Origin: Opitutia bacterium
GTDB taxonomy: Bacteria > Verrucomicrobiota > Verrucomicrobiia > Opitutales > Opitutaceae
Assembly (NCBI GenBank): GCA_016217595.1
Contig: JACRHS010000008.1
Location: 62,001-126,000 of the forward strand
DNA: 64,000 nt
Reading direction: 5' to 3'
A program made the position numbers and the translations under genes. Under the pieces are notes generated by a model. The model was not told where the DNA came from and did no database searches. It worked only from the letters and a program-made list of their open reading frames with translations. Below are positions 54,277 through 62,662 of the stretch, piece by piece; positions within the stretch are counted from its first letter, which is position 1, and each line of letters starts with the position of its first letter.

Positions 54277-55938
54277 ATGCTGCAATCGCTCCGGATTCGT
54301 AATCTCGCCCTGCTGGAGGAGGTGTCGCTCGACTTCGCCGCGGGCTTCACGGCCGTCACCGGCGAGACTGGTGCCGGCAAAAGCATCCTGCTCGGCGCGC
54401 TCAGTTTGCTCGCCGGCGAACGCGCCGAGAAGACGATCATCCGCCAGGGCGCATCGGCCTGTGAGGTGGAGGCGGCGTTGTTTTTTGCCAACCCGCGCCG
54501 GATCAATGCCGTGCTCGCGGAGCTGGAGTTGCCGGCGTGCGAAGAGGGCGTGCTGATTTTGAAACGCAGTCTCGCACGCGACAAAGCGCCCAAGATCACG
54601 GTCAACGGCAGTCTGGCCACGCTCGCGGCGTTGCAGCGGCTTGGCGAACACTGGATCGATTTTCACGGACCAAGCGAACCGCGGCGTTTGCTCAAGGAGA
54701 GCTGCCAGCTGGAGTTGCTCGACCTCTTCGGCCGCAGCGGACCGGCGCTCGCGCAGTATCGCGAGCGGTACGAGACCTGGCGCGGTTTGCTGGCCGAGCG
54801 GGAACGTCTCGCGCATGAAACGCGCCTCTCGCCGGACCAACTCGCGTTTGTACAGAGCCAGCTCGCCAAGCTGGAGACGTTGGAGCTGACCGACGAGGCG
54901 ATCGAGACGCTGGAACGCGACGGGCAGCGCCTCGGGCGCGCGCAGGAATTGATCGAACTGGCCGCGGCGCTGGAAGGCGGGCTCACCGGCGAGGATGGCG
55001 CGACGGCGCGCATCGCGGTGTTGGTGCGGGAGGCGAGGCAATTGGAGAATCTCGATCCGGCCAGCAAGGCACTGGCGGACCGGCTGGCGTCGGTGTCGGT
55101 CGAGCTGACCGATCTTGGCGCGGAGTTTGGCGCGCTGGTGGGAGAATATCAGTTCGATCCCGAACAAGCGCAGCAGTTGCAAGCCAAGCTCGATGCCTGG
55201 CTGGAGGCGAAGCGGCGGCATGGCGGCGATCTGGCCGCAGTACAGCAGGCGCGGGAAGAGATGCGCCGGAAGCTGGCGGTGCAGGGCGACCTCGATGGCT
55301 TGCTGGCGCGACTGGAAAAGCAGATTGCCGATGCCGAACGCGCGGCGCGCAAAGAAGCGCAGTCACTGCGCGCTGGCCGGGAGAAAGCGGCCCGCGAGCT
55401 GGCCAAGGTGGCGGCGAAAAGCATCGCCCAACTGGGATTCAAGAAGGCCGAGTTTCAGATCAAACTGAGCACGCTACCGGCGCTTGGCCCGGTGGGCGAC
55501 TGCGCCTGCGAGTTTCTGTTTTCGCCCAATGTCGGCGAAGCGCCATTGCCGCTCAGCCGCATCGCTTCCAGCGGCGAGCTCGCCCGGGTCATGCTCGCCC
55601 TCAAGACTGTGCTGGCCGACCTCGACGACGTGCCGGTGCTCGTGTTCGACGAAGTGGACGCAAATGTCGGCGGCGAGATCGGGCGCGTGGTCGGCGAAAA
55701 AATGGCGGCGATTGGCCGCGGTCATCAGGTGATCTGCGTCACGCATTTGCCGCAGGTGGCGGCTCAGGGCGACGGACATCTGGTGGTCGAGAAGGACCAG
55801 TCGAAAGATCGCGCGGTGGTGTCGATTGCGCCGATCCACGGGCAGCGCAAATCCCGGATCGGCGAACTGGCGCGCATGCTGGGCGACCGGACGGCGAAAA
55901 GTGCGCTGGCCCACGCCGAGGAATTGCTGGGAAAATAG
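54277..55938 (+). CDS. recN: DNA repair protein RecN
   Basis: This 553-residue SMC-like ATPase acts in double-strand break repair. It has Walker A GETGAGKS (residues 29-36), long coiled-coil arms (about 150-370), the signature ASSGELARVMLALK and Walker B VLVFDEVDANVGG. The H-loop-like region is ICVTHLPQVAAQGD. ATG at 54277 is preferred to TTG at 54268, three codons upstream. Length is normal. Confidence 0.9.
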   Translation: MLQSLRIRNLALLEEVSLDFAAGFTAVTGETGAGKSILLGALSLLAGERAEKTIIRQGASACEVEAALFFANPRRINAVLAELELPACEEGVLILKRSLARDKAPKITVNGSLATLAALQRLGEHWIDFHGPSEPRRLLKESCQLELLDLFGRSGPALAQYRERYETWRGLLAERERLAHETRLSPDQLAFVQSQLAKLETLELTDEAIETLERDGQRLGRAQELIELAAALEGGLTGEDGATARIAVLVREARQLENLDPASKALADRLASVSVELTDLGAEFGALVGEYQFDPEQAQQLQAKLDAWLEAKRRHGGDLAAVQQAREEMRRKLAVQGDLDGLLARLEKQIADAERAARKEAQSLRAGREKAARELAKVAAKSIAQLGFKKAEFQIKLSTLPALGPVGDCACEFLFSPNVGEAPLPLSRIASSGELARVMLALKTVLADLDDVPVLVFDEVDANVGGEIGRVVGEKMAAIGRGHQVICVTHLPQVAAQGDGHLVVEKDQSKDRAVVSIAPIHGQRKSRIGELARMLGDRTAKSALAHAEELLGK

Positions 55939-55977
55939 AACGCGGCGGCGGACTGTAACATTTCGGCCCGACCCGGC

Positions 55978-56092
55978 GTAGGGGAAGGTGCTCCTCCATA
56001 CGGAGCAGAAGCAAAAGTTCGGCCGGATGTGCGAGGAAAGCCACCGGTTCTGGCAACCGTAGGGCTCACAGCGAGCGTAGAGGAGTTTCTCC
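55978..56092. repeat. Cluster of GTAG-headed hairpins (possible REP family)
   Basis: Three GTAG words (55978-55981, 56059-56062, 56077-56080) are each followed by a small hairpin. The stems are TGCTCC/GGAGCA (55989-56007), GCTC/GAGC (56064-56076) and GGAG/CTCC (56082-56092). A fourth stem, CGGTT/AACCG, lies at 56045-56059. The layout resembles REP arrays but the sequence differs from those near 38 and 41 kb. It fills the gap between recN and the convergent DUF1573 gene. It may also act as a terminator. Confidence 0.4.
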
Positions 56093-56098
56093 GCGCGC

Positions 56099-56797
56099 CT
56101 ATTTGACGGCCACCGTGAAACGAAAGAGCTGCGGAGGCGGCGCGGCGGGCGTGAGCTGATCGGTATTGGACCTAATTGTGACGGTGGCCTGGCGCGGATG
56201 CTCAAGGTCCAGCGGCGTGATGACCACTTCGTAAAGCGTGGGGTCGTCGAACCGTGGTTCCCGCAATGCCACGCGAAAGGCAGGATCGTCGACCGACACG
56301 GAAACGGGACGGATGCGGTCTTCGGGATTGGTGATCCGGACATTGGTCATCTGGGGAGTGGGGCTTGTGCCGCGCCGCCAGTAGATGAATTGGGGACGGA
56401 TTTCGATGCGCTCGCGTTGGGCAGGAATCGGGATGTGCAGGAGGATGCGCAGCTCCTGTGTGTTGGCCTGCGGCTCGTCCGTGACAATCGTCACGACCTG
56501 GCTGATGGGGCTGACATCACCCATGTAACGAAGCACGACAGCGACTTTGCCCGCCTCGCCGGGGGCATAAGTGCGCTTGGCCAGTTCGGCCACGGTACAA
56601 CCGCAGGAGGTTTTGATCTCTTTGATGGTGACGGGCTGCTTGCCTTGGTTGGTGAACGCGAAGTCGATGTCGATTTCGGTGCGCGTCGGATCGGCGGTCA
56701 GTTTTTGCTCGGTCGTGACCCAGCTTAAACCGGCGCGCAGGAGCAGTGGCTGTGTAAATCCGAGTACGAGCAGCAAGGGGAGAAGACGAGTTCGCAT
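56099..56797 (-). CDS. DUF1573 Ig-like protein
   Basis: This 232-residue secreted protein has a signal peptide and a DUF1573 domain with the characteristic SCGCTVAEL motif (near residues 65-73), followed by APGEAGKVAVV. A second Ig-like strand set follows (about 125-232). DUF1573 proteins are periplasmic and often sit in respiratory or c-type cytochrome loci, as here. ATG at 56797 is preferred to TTG at 56803. It is transcribed towards recN. Confidence 0.75.
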   Translation of the reverse strand: MRTRLLPLLLVLGFTQPLLLRAGLSWVTTEQKLTADPTRTEIDIDFAFTNQGKQPVTIKEIKTSCGCTVAELAKRTYAPGEAGKVAVVLRYMGDVSPISQVVTIVTDEPQANTQELRILLHIPIPAQRERIEIRPQFIYWRRGTSPTPQMTNVRITNPEDRIRPVSVSVDDPAFRVALREPRFDDPTLYEVVITPLDLEHPRQATVTIRSNTDQLTPAAPPPQLFRFTVAVK

Positions 56798-57095
56798 GAG
56801 CAAAAGCGCAGGGATAAAATGAAGTGTCGGTCAGTTGGGGAAAGGCGGAAATTGGATCGGTCCGGGGTGTTGGGAGCGCGCTTTCGTTGATTTATGCGTT
56901 TGGGGTGTCGGGTAGGTTTTGGCCGGCGAGCACTTTGTCACCAAGCGCACCTGTATGTTAGACGGGGCTCAGCGCCTTCATGGCTAATGGAGCTTTTTCG
57001 CCCGCCATCGAATCGCCAGCCCATCATCACGATGTGCCGGTTTATTTTTGTCCGCGCACCGCCACTGTTCAGCGGGCGCGCGGAAATCCCAGCGA
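56798..57095. other. Gene-free region
   Basis: These 298 bases lie between the ccsA stop and the DUF1573 start and probably hold the DUF1573 promoter. A 62-codon plus-strand frame from 56980 runs antisense into ccsA and is not convincing as a gene. Confidence 0.35.
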
Positions 57096-58949
57096 TTACT
57101 CAACGCGCCCGGCGAAGCTGCGCCACTTGGCCAGGGGCAGTCCTGCGATCGCGATCAGAGCGAGCTGACTGAGGATAAAGCCGAGCAGCCACCAGAACGC
57201 TTGATCCATGAAACCGTAGCTGTGCAGACCGACGCCGAGCATATTGACGCCAAACCAGCTCCAGCTCGTGACGATGTTGCCAAACACCGCGAGACACATG
57301 AGGCCGCGTTGCTTCACCAGGCCGCCCCAGCGGGCATGGAGGATGATGGCGTTCCAGACAACGATGATGAGCGCGCCGTTTTCCTTCGGGTCCCAGCCCC
57401 AGAAACGGCCCCACGCCTGATCGCCCCAGATGCCGCCGAGCACGGTGCCGACGAAACTGAAGAAGGTCGCGAAGCAAACGATGCCGTAGACCATGCGGTC
57501 GATAGCACCGGCGGTGGCGGAGTCGAGCGACGGGGTGAAGACACCGCGAATGATGTAAATCAAGCCGAGCAAGCCCGCCAGGTAGGTCGCACCGTAGCCG
57601 ACCGTGATGGTGACGACGTGGGTCGCCAGCCAGAAGTTGGAGTCGAGCACGGCGCGCATCATTTCCATCGTGTCGCCGCCGAGGGCGAGATGGTGCGCGA
57701 TCAACAGCGTGCAGAAACCGACGAAGCCGCCGGCGACACTGCCGATGGCATTCTTGTAGACGCCTTCCAGCACGAGACACAGCACGACGGCGGCCCAGCC
57801 GACGAACAGCGCCGACGAGTAGAGGTTCGTCACCGGCGGGCGGGCTTCGAGCCACATGCGGGCGAGGATGCCGGCGGTGGTGAGCGCAAATGCGATGGTC
57901 ATCAGCCAAAACGCGCTGCGGCGGAGCGCGTCGGGCCATTTGAGCCAGGAGAACACTGCGAGCAAAAATGCCGCCACATAGAATTCTGCCGCCACGTAGA
58001 ACGGCTCGGCAGAGTTGAACCGCGTCTCGACCAGGCTGCGCCGAATTTGTCCGGGGAAACGCATGGCGAGCTGCTCGCGGTAGATCGCGGCGATTTCATT
58101 AAACTCCTTTGGCATCTGTTTCTGCCAGGCACCGGCGAGCCCGGCGAACACCATGACGTTGGGGTTAACACTCCCCGTGCCGAACGTCTCGAGCAGCGAG
58201 CGGCCCACCTGTTTCCAGTTGGCTTGATTGGGGTCGTCGGCCGCGGCGGGGATGGGGAGCAGATAACCGTTCTGCGCCATGAAATCGAAGCGTTGCTCGA
58301 ACTCGCGCACCTGCGTGAAAATTTTTTCGTCGTAGGGCTTCTTCGCCTCCCGAGCCTTCGCTGCTTCGATGGCGGCGGGCAGCATCTCCTGGAAGCGTTT
58401 GATTTCGACGAGGAAGCTCGGCGAATCGGGTGGGACCAAGCTGTATTTCAGACGGCCATAGAGATGAAGATTCTGGTACAGCTGCAGCACAGCCTTCTGA
58501 AACGTGGAGCGACGCGGGCCTTCGACCGAGTCGGCGAGCCGGGCCTGTTTCTCCAATTCGTCGAGGCGCGGCTTGATTTGATTGTAGGAAAAACGCTTTT
58601 GTCCGGCGCCGTCCTCGACCTTGAGGTTGAAGAGCGCGAGGACATCGGGATGGACGATCTCGATGGTTTGGTACGTGTCCGCCAGCTCGCTGCGGGCCAT
58701 GACATCGAGCAACCATTCGATGGGCGTGAGACGACGGCCGTCGGGGCTCACCACGCGCTGGCGGCCTTGGAGCACGAGCAGCGAGGTCCGCGCCACGGTG
58801 TCGAGCGGCTTGATGCGGCCGTTGACGAGGACGGGAATCTGACTGACGCCGACGAGGTCGAAGTCGGTCTTGTTGCGCGTGGGCGCCAGCGTGGCCGCCA
58901 CAAACACGAGACCGAGGGTGAGAACGATGTACGGGAAATACTTTTTCAT
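57096..58949 (-). CDS. ccsA: Cytochrome c biogenesis protein CcsA
   Basis: This 617-residue membrane protein is the haem-handling part of system II cytochrome c maturation. It has the WWD motif WGDQAWGRFWGWDPKEN (near residues 505-525) and conserved His residues in AHHLALGG and THVVTITVGY. The N-terminal about 300 residues include a large periplasmic extension (about 30-300) before the multi-TM core, longer than in short CcsA. Its ATG overlaps the ResB stop by four bases. Confidence 0.85.
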   Translation of the reverse strand: MKKYFPYIVLTLGLVFVAATLAPTRNKTDFDLVGVSQIPVLVNGRIKPLDTVARTSLLVLQGRQRVVSPDGRRLTPIEWLLDVMARSELADTYQTIEIVHPDVLALFNLKVEDGAGQKRFSYNQIKPRLDELEKQARLADSVEGPRRSTFQKAVLQLYQNLHLYGRLKYSLVPPDSPSFLVEIKRFQEMLPAAIEAAKAREAKKPYDEKIFTQVREFEQRFDFMAQNGYLLPIPAAADDPNQANWKQVGRSLLETFGTGSVNPNVMVFAGLAGAWQKQMPKEFNEIAAIYREQLAMRFPGQIRRSLVETRFNSAEPFYVAAEFYVAAFLLAVFSWLKWPDALRRSAFWLMTIAFALTTAGILARMWLEARPPVTNLYSSALFVGWAAVVLCLVLEGVYKNAIGSVAGGFVGFCTLLIAHHLALGGDTMEMMRAVLDSNFWLATHVVTITVGYGATYLAGLLGLIYIIRGVFTPSLDSATAGAIDRMVYGIVCFATFFSFVGTVLGGIWGDQAWGRFWGWDPKENGALIIVVWNAIILHARWGGLVKQRGLMCLAVFGNIVTSWSWFGVNMLGVGLHSYGFMDQAFWWLLGFILSQLALIAIAGLPLAKWRSFAGRVE

Positions 58950-60121
58950 GCGGCGGGTGCGTTGGCGGGCGTGCGGCGTTGCGCGATGAAGGCGGCGAGG
59001 GAGATCCCGAACTGGAACAGGAGGCCGATGGAGATGATCGTGCAGGAGATGTAGGGCAGCAGCCAGCTGGGGTTGCGCACGACTTGCAGCACGCTGAAGC
59101 GGCTCTGCTCGTTCATCTGATATTGGTAGAACGTGTAGCCGCCGGCGCGTAGCGGATTGTTCATGTAGATCAGGACCTCGCGGTTGTCTTTGCCGTCGGC
59201 GGATTGGAGGCGCACGCGGCTGGAGAAATTCTTGGGAATTTCCGAGCCGGGGTAAACGTCGTGCCGCAGCTCCAGCAGCGTCAGACTGAAGGGCTTGTAC
59301 GCGCGGGCCGGGCGCATGATCAGCGAGAAGTTACGCGCGCCGACCGAGAAGGTCTGGGGCATCACCAGCATCGGCGTGACCAGATACGTGCCGAGGGTGC
59401 CATCGGGGCCGATGAGTTCGGCAAAGGCGGCGGGCATGTTGCGTTCGTCTTCGCGGTAGGTGGGCGGCAGCGGGGTGGCGACCAGTCGCGGTCCGAAGCC
59501 CGCGGTGGCCGGGGAGGGCGCACCTTCGGTATTTTCGCGGCGCATCTCCAGCGTGGCATTCGGGTAATAATCTTTGATCGCAATCCGGAAGGGCAGCTTG
59601 GGGTGCTGCACGGCGGTTTTGGCGGCGAGCATGGCTTCCGGGATCGCCACGACGTCGTCCCATTTCGGATCGGTGGTATCGATGATCGCCAGCTCGTAGA
59701 GGCGCGAGCTCTCGGAGAAGTTCTTGGTCTCACCCTGATCGAGGCGCAGTTGGAAATCTTCCTGCCAGAGGCCCGCGAGCAACTCACCCACGAGCAGCAG
59801 CACCAGACCGCTGTGCGCCAGCACCAGGCCGATTTTGCGCCACGTAAACGTGAAGCGATAAAACTGCGCCACGATGAGATTGGCGAAAAGGAATCCGCCC
59901 ACGAGATAGCCGCCGGGAAACACCGGGAACGATAGCGTCGACCCCGGCACGGGCCAGTAGACGAAAAACGAACGGAAATATTTTTCCTGCACCGCCCATA
60001 TGCCGAGGTTCACCTGGTCGAGCGTGGCGACGAAGACCAGCATGATGGAGAACACCAGCAATACCACGGTCAGTTGCAGCGAGGCGAAAAAGCGGAGCAG
60101 GCCGGTCAAAAGATCGCGCAT
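58946..60121 (-). CDS. ResB-like cytochrome c biogenesis protein
   Basis: This 391-residue protein is the ResB/CcsB partner of CcsA in system II. It has TM1 near residues 18-36 (LQLTVVLLVFSIMLVFVATLDQ), two more TMs near 75-120, a large periplasmic domain (about 125-345) and a last TM (about 350-375). NNPLRAGGYTFYQYQMN is a typical ResB segment. It overlaps ccsA by four bases and is preceded by the lipoprotein gene six bases away. Confidence 0.85.
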   Translation of the reverse strand: MRDLLTGLLRFFASLQLTVVLLVFSIMLVFVATLDQVNLGIWAVQEKYFRSFFVYWPVPGSTLSFPVFPGGYLVGGFLFANLIVAQFYRFTFTWRKIGLVLAHSGLVLLLVGELLAGLWQEDFQLRLDQGETKNFSESSRLYELAIIDTTDPKWDDVVAIPEAMLAAKTAVQHPKLPFRIAIKDYYPNATLEMRRENTEGAPSPATAGFGPRLVATPLPPTYREDERNMPAAFAELIGPDGTLGTYLVTPMLVMPQTFSVGARNFSLIMRPARAYKPFSLTLLELRHDVYPGSEIPKNFSSRVRLQSADGKDNREVLIYMNNPLRAGGYTFYQYQMNEQSRFSVLQVVRNPSWLLPYISCTIISIGLLFQFGISLAAFIAQRRTPANAPAA

Positions 60122-60127
60122 GATGGG

Positions 60128-60817
60128 TCAGGGGGCTTTGACGGTTTTGAGGAACGCGAGGAACTGGTCTTTCTCCTTCGCCACGAGGGCGTCCGGTCCG
60201 GTCATTTTGAAGAACCAGCTCTCGCTGCCGACGGGGACGATGGCGCCCAAGATCCGTTGCCGTTTGCCGCCGGTTTCGCCCACCACATCGATGACGCTGA
60301 ATTCGAGACCCGAGTCGGCTTTTACATTGAGCGTTTCGCTCTTCAACTGCTCGGCCGAGAGCGGGGGGAGTCCCACCTGACCGCGCCAACGGTTCAAGTT
60401 GTCGGACAGACCGCCGGCTGCGCCGGGAAAGGCGATGATCGAAAGATCGGCGGTGGCGTCGCTTTCGCCGCGGATGGCATAACTGCCGCGGCGCATGGCC
60501 GAGGCGGGCTTGGTCTGCCAATGGGTTGGGGCCGTCCAGCTCAATGCCGTGGGAGCGGCGGCGTGGGCGGCGCCGGCGGCGGGCATGGTGCCGTCAATGG
60601 GCGGATGCGCAGGCGGCAAACCGGCCGCGGAGGCGGAAGCCGAGCCATCGATGGGCGGGTGAGAAGGCGGCAGCTTCGCGGTGGCTGCGCCCTCGGCTCC
60701 ATGTGCCGCCGACGGAGGCGCTTCTTTCGGGACGCGATAACTGGTGACCTCCGCTTTGCGGCAGGCGGTGATGCCGAGCGTGAGCACGGCGAGGAGAGCG
60801 ATGGAACAGGAGCGCAT
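60128..60817 (-). CDS. Pro-rich lipoprotein of the ccs operon
   Basis: This 229-residue protein begins with a lipobox signal (LTLGITAC near residue 19). A Pro/Ala-rich linker carries two near-identical motifs (LPPSHPPIDGSAS and LPPAHPPIDGTMP), and a soluble domain of about 130 residues follows. The domain's function is unknown. It sits first in the operon ahead of resB and ccsA, so a role in periplasmic haem or cytochrome handling is likely by context only. Confidence 0.65.
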   Translation of the reverse strand: MRSCSIALLAVLTLGITACRKAEVTSYRVPKEAPPSAAHGAEGAATAKLPPSHPPIDGSASASAAGLPPAHPPIDGTMPAAGAAHAAAPTALSWTAPTHWQTKPASAMRRGSYAIRGESDATADLSIIAFPGAAGGLSDNLNRWRGQVGLPPLSAEQLKSETLNVKADSGLEFSVIDVVGETGGKRQRILGAIVPVGSESWFFKMTGPDALVAKEKDQFLAFLKTVKAP

Positions 60818-61200
60818 GAGAGGCCGAAGTGTCAGTGTCCTGCCTGAAAACTCAACTCCATCCCTCCGAATTTCCCGAGTTGCTACGAGTTGGCAGCATT
60901 GCCGAAGCGTGCGCCGCCGGTCAGATGGAACGACAGGAGTCGTTGGACTGTCGGGTTCAGCTCAAGCATCGCGGAGCTCACCGGCGGCCACAAAAGGATG
61001 AGGTGACAGGGCATTTTCGCGACAACCATGAGCTTGGGCACAGGAAGATGTGGCGGATTTTCCGTTGAAAGACGGCTGTGCGGTCAGAGCCAGGGCGCGG
61101 CGCGGGACGGCAGCAGGGCCAAATTGCGACACTTCGTTCTTGGCCTCGCCGGGTGCGGACACTACCTCTGGCGCGCGCTTTACAAGAAGCGTCCCCCTTC
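60818..61200. other. Gene-free region upstream of AraC gene
   Basis: The 383 bases between the lipoprotein start (minus) and the AraC gene start (plus) contain no convincing gene. It should hold divergent promoters. A frame open from 61078 joins the AraC gene but is Arg-rich and not protein-like. I see no clear operator. Confidence 0.35.
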
Positions 61201-62091
61201 ATGCCTCTGGAAAACAATTATCGCTACCTGCCGGTGACCAGCGCCGAGATACAGCGCGAGCTGTATGTGACGTCGTTTGGGCGCATCACCTACGATGCCG
61301 GGGAAGCTTATCCCGCCCCGGGGCATCCACGCGGTTACGATTTCAAATGGTCTGACGGGCGGGTGATGGGTGACTTTGCCGTGTTGCTGGTGGAGGAGGG
61401 GCGGGGCGAATTCGAGAGCCGCGCCATGGGGCGGGTGCAATGGACGGCGGGCGAGGTCCTGATTCTCCCGGCCGGCGAGTGGCACCGTTACCGGCCGTTG
61501 CGGCAATGGCGTTGGACGGAAAATTGGATCAACGCCAACGGCGACTACCTGCACCGGATGCGCTCGAAGGGCATCCTGCCGCGCACCGCCTTGATCCGAC
61601 AGTTGCGCGACATCACGCCGTGCAAGCTGGCGCTCGACCGGGTGCGCGAGAGCGCGAGCAACGGCAATTCCGCGTTGGTGGCGGCTTACACCCTGGAGGT
61701 TTTTGCCGTGGCGCTGGAGGATCGCGAGGTGACGCATCGCGGGTTTCAACAACACACCTGCGGCAACGAGATTGTCGATCAAGCGCGCGCCTTCGTGTGG
61801 GAAAATTGCCACCAGCCGTTGCACGTGGCGATGCTGGCCGAGCGGTTTGCCGTCACCCGGCGCACGCTGGAGCGGCTTTTCGCGGCGCATCACGAGCGCA
61901 GCATCGCGCAGGAAATCGTCTGGTGCCGGTTGCAGCGGGCGCGCCTCATGCTCGGCGAGGGCCAAATGACGGTGAAGGAGATCGGCTACGCGACGGGCTT
62001 CGGCGGCGCGAAGGGCCTGATCCGGTCGTTTCAACGCTTCTACCAACAAACGCCCAGCGCCTATCGCTCGGGATTGCGTGTCGCGCGTTAA
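61201..62091 (+). CDS. AraC-family transcriptional regulator
   Basis: This 296-residue protein has an N-terminal cupin-type sensing domain (LLVEEGRGEFES, LPAGEWHRYRP) and a C-terminal AraC HTH domain. NCHQPLHVAMLAERFAVTRRTLERLF and VKEIGYATGFGGAKGLIRSFQRFY form the two helix-turn-helix units, and the tail is TPSAYRS. It may respond to a sugar, and the sugar-hydrolase gene downstream is on the opposite strand. ATG at 61201 was chosen over 61078. Target genes are unknown. Confidence 0.85.
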   Translation: MPLENNYRYLPVTSAEIQRELYVTSFGRITYDAGEAYPAPGHPRGYDFKWSDGRVMGDFAVLLVEEGRGEFESRAMGRVQWTAGEVLILPAGEWHRYRPLRQWRWTENWINANGDYLHRMRSKGILPRTALIRQLRDITPCKLALDRVRESASNGNSALVAAYTLEVFAVALEDREVTHRGFQQHTCGNEIVDQARAFVWENCHQPLHVAMLAERFAVTRRTLERLFAAHHERSIAQEIVWCRLQRARLMLGEGQMTVKEIGYATGFGGAKGLIRSFQRFYQQTPSAYRSGLRVAR

Positions 62092-62113
62092 ATCGATCCG
62101 GAGCGAAACGCGT

Positions 62114-62566
62114 TCAGCGGCTCAGTAGAAAGGCCGCGGCCGCCGCGGTGTAGAGGCTCAGCCCGAGGGAAAGTATGGCCAGGGCGCCGCGATAAAATTG
62201 GGTTTTCTGCTCCCGGCGCCGGATGAGGTGCGTGAGCAGCGCATGGTGGTCTTTGGCGGCGAGCTGGGTGTTCCAGCGCAGCGAAAGAATGCCGGCGATC
62301 ACGAGCAATGCGGATAACAACGAGAGGCTCAGTCCGCTCGTGATGGCGACGCGCGCCACGCGACCGCTGGCGGCGATGTGCGGACCGGAAAAGCCGGTGA
62401 TGGTGAGCGTGATCGTCACCAAGCTGAGGATGAGCTGGGATCGGGATTGCAGCGTGCCGTACTGCCCTTCGATCACGGCGAGGCAGCGGGACATATCGTG
62501 TTGATAAAGTTCCTGGAGCTGGCGGGCCTCGGCTTCCGGAGTGAGCAATTGCGGATCAGTGGACAT
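62114..62566 (-). CDS. Small hypothetical membrane protein
   Basis: This 150-residue protein has a polar, mostly helical N-terminus (about residues 1-45) and three hydrophobic segments near 46-63, 75-95 and 128-148. No family is recognised. It converges with the AraC gene, with a 22-base gap. Confidence 0.6.
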   Translation of the reverse strand: MSTDPQLLTPEAEARQLQELYQHDMSRCLAVIEGQYGTLQSRSQLILSLVTITLTITGFSGPHIAASGRVARVAITSGLSLSLLSALLVIAGILSLRWNTQLAAKDHHALLTHLIRRREQKTQFYRGALAILSLGLSLYTAAAAAFLLSR

Positions 62567-62662
62567 GGCGCAGAGAGCGGAGCATGGCGGTTGCGCCTGC
62601 GATAGGAAGCCGGTTTTTAACGCGTGCGTGGCTTCTCGCGCCGCGGTGACGTTGCGCCCGGC

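Noticed and set aside
56980-57168. 62-codon plus-strand frame beginning MANGAFSP
   Set aside because: It overlaps the end of ccsA on the other strand, has no recognisable domain and no clear ribosome-binding site.
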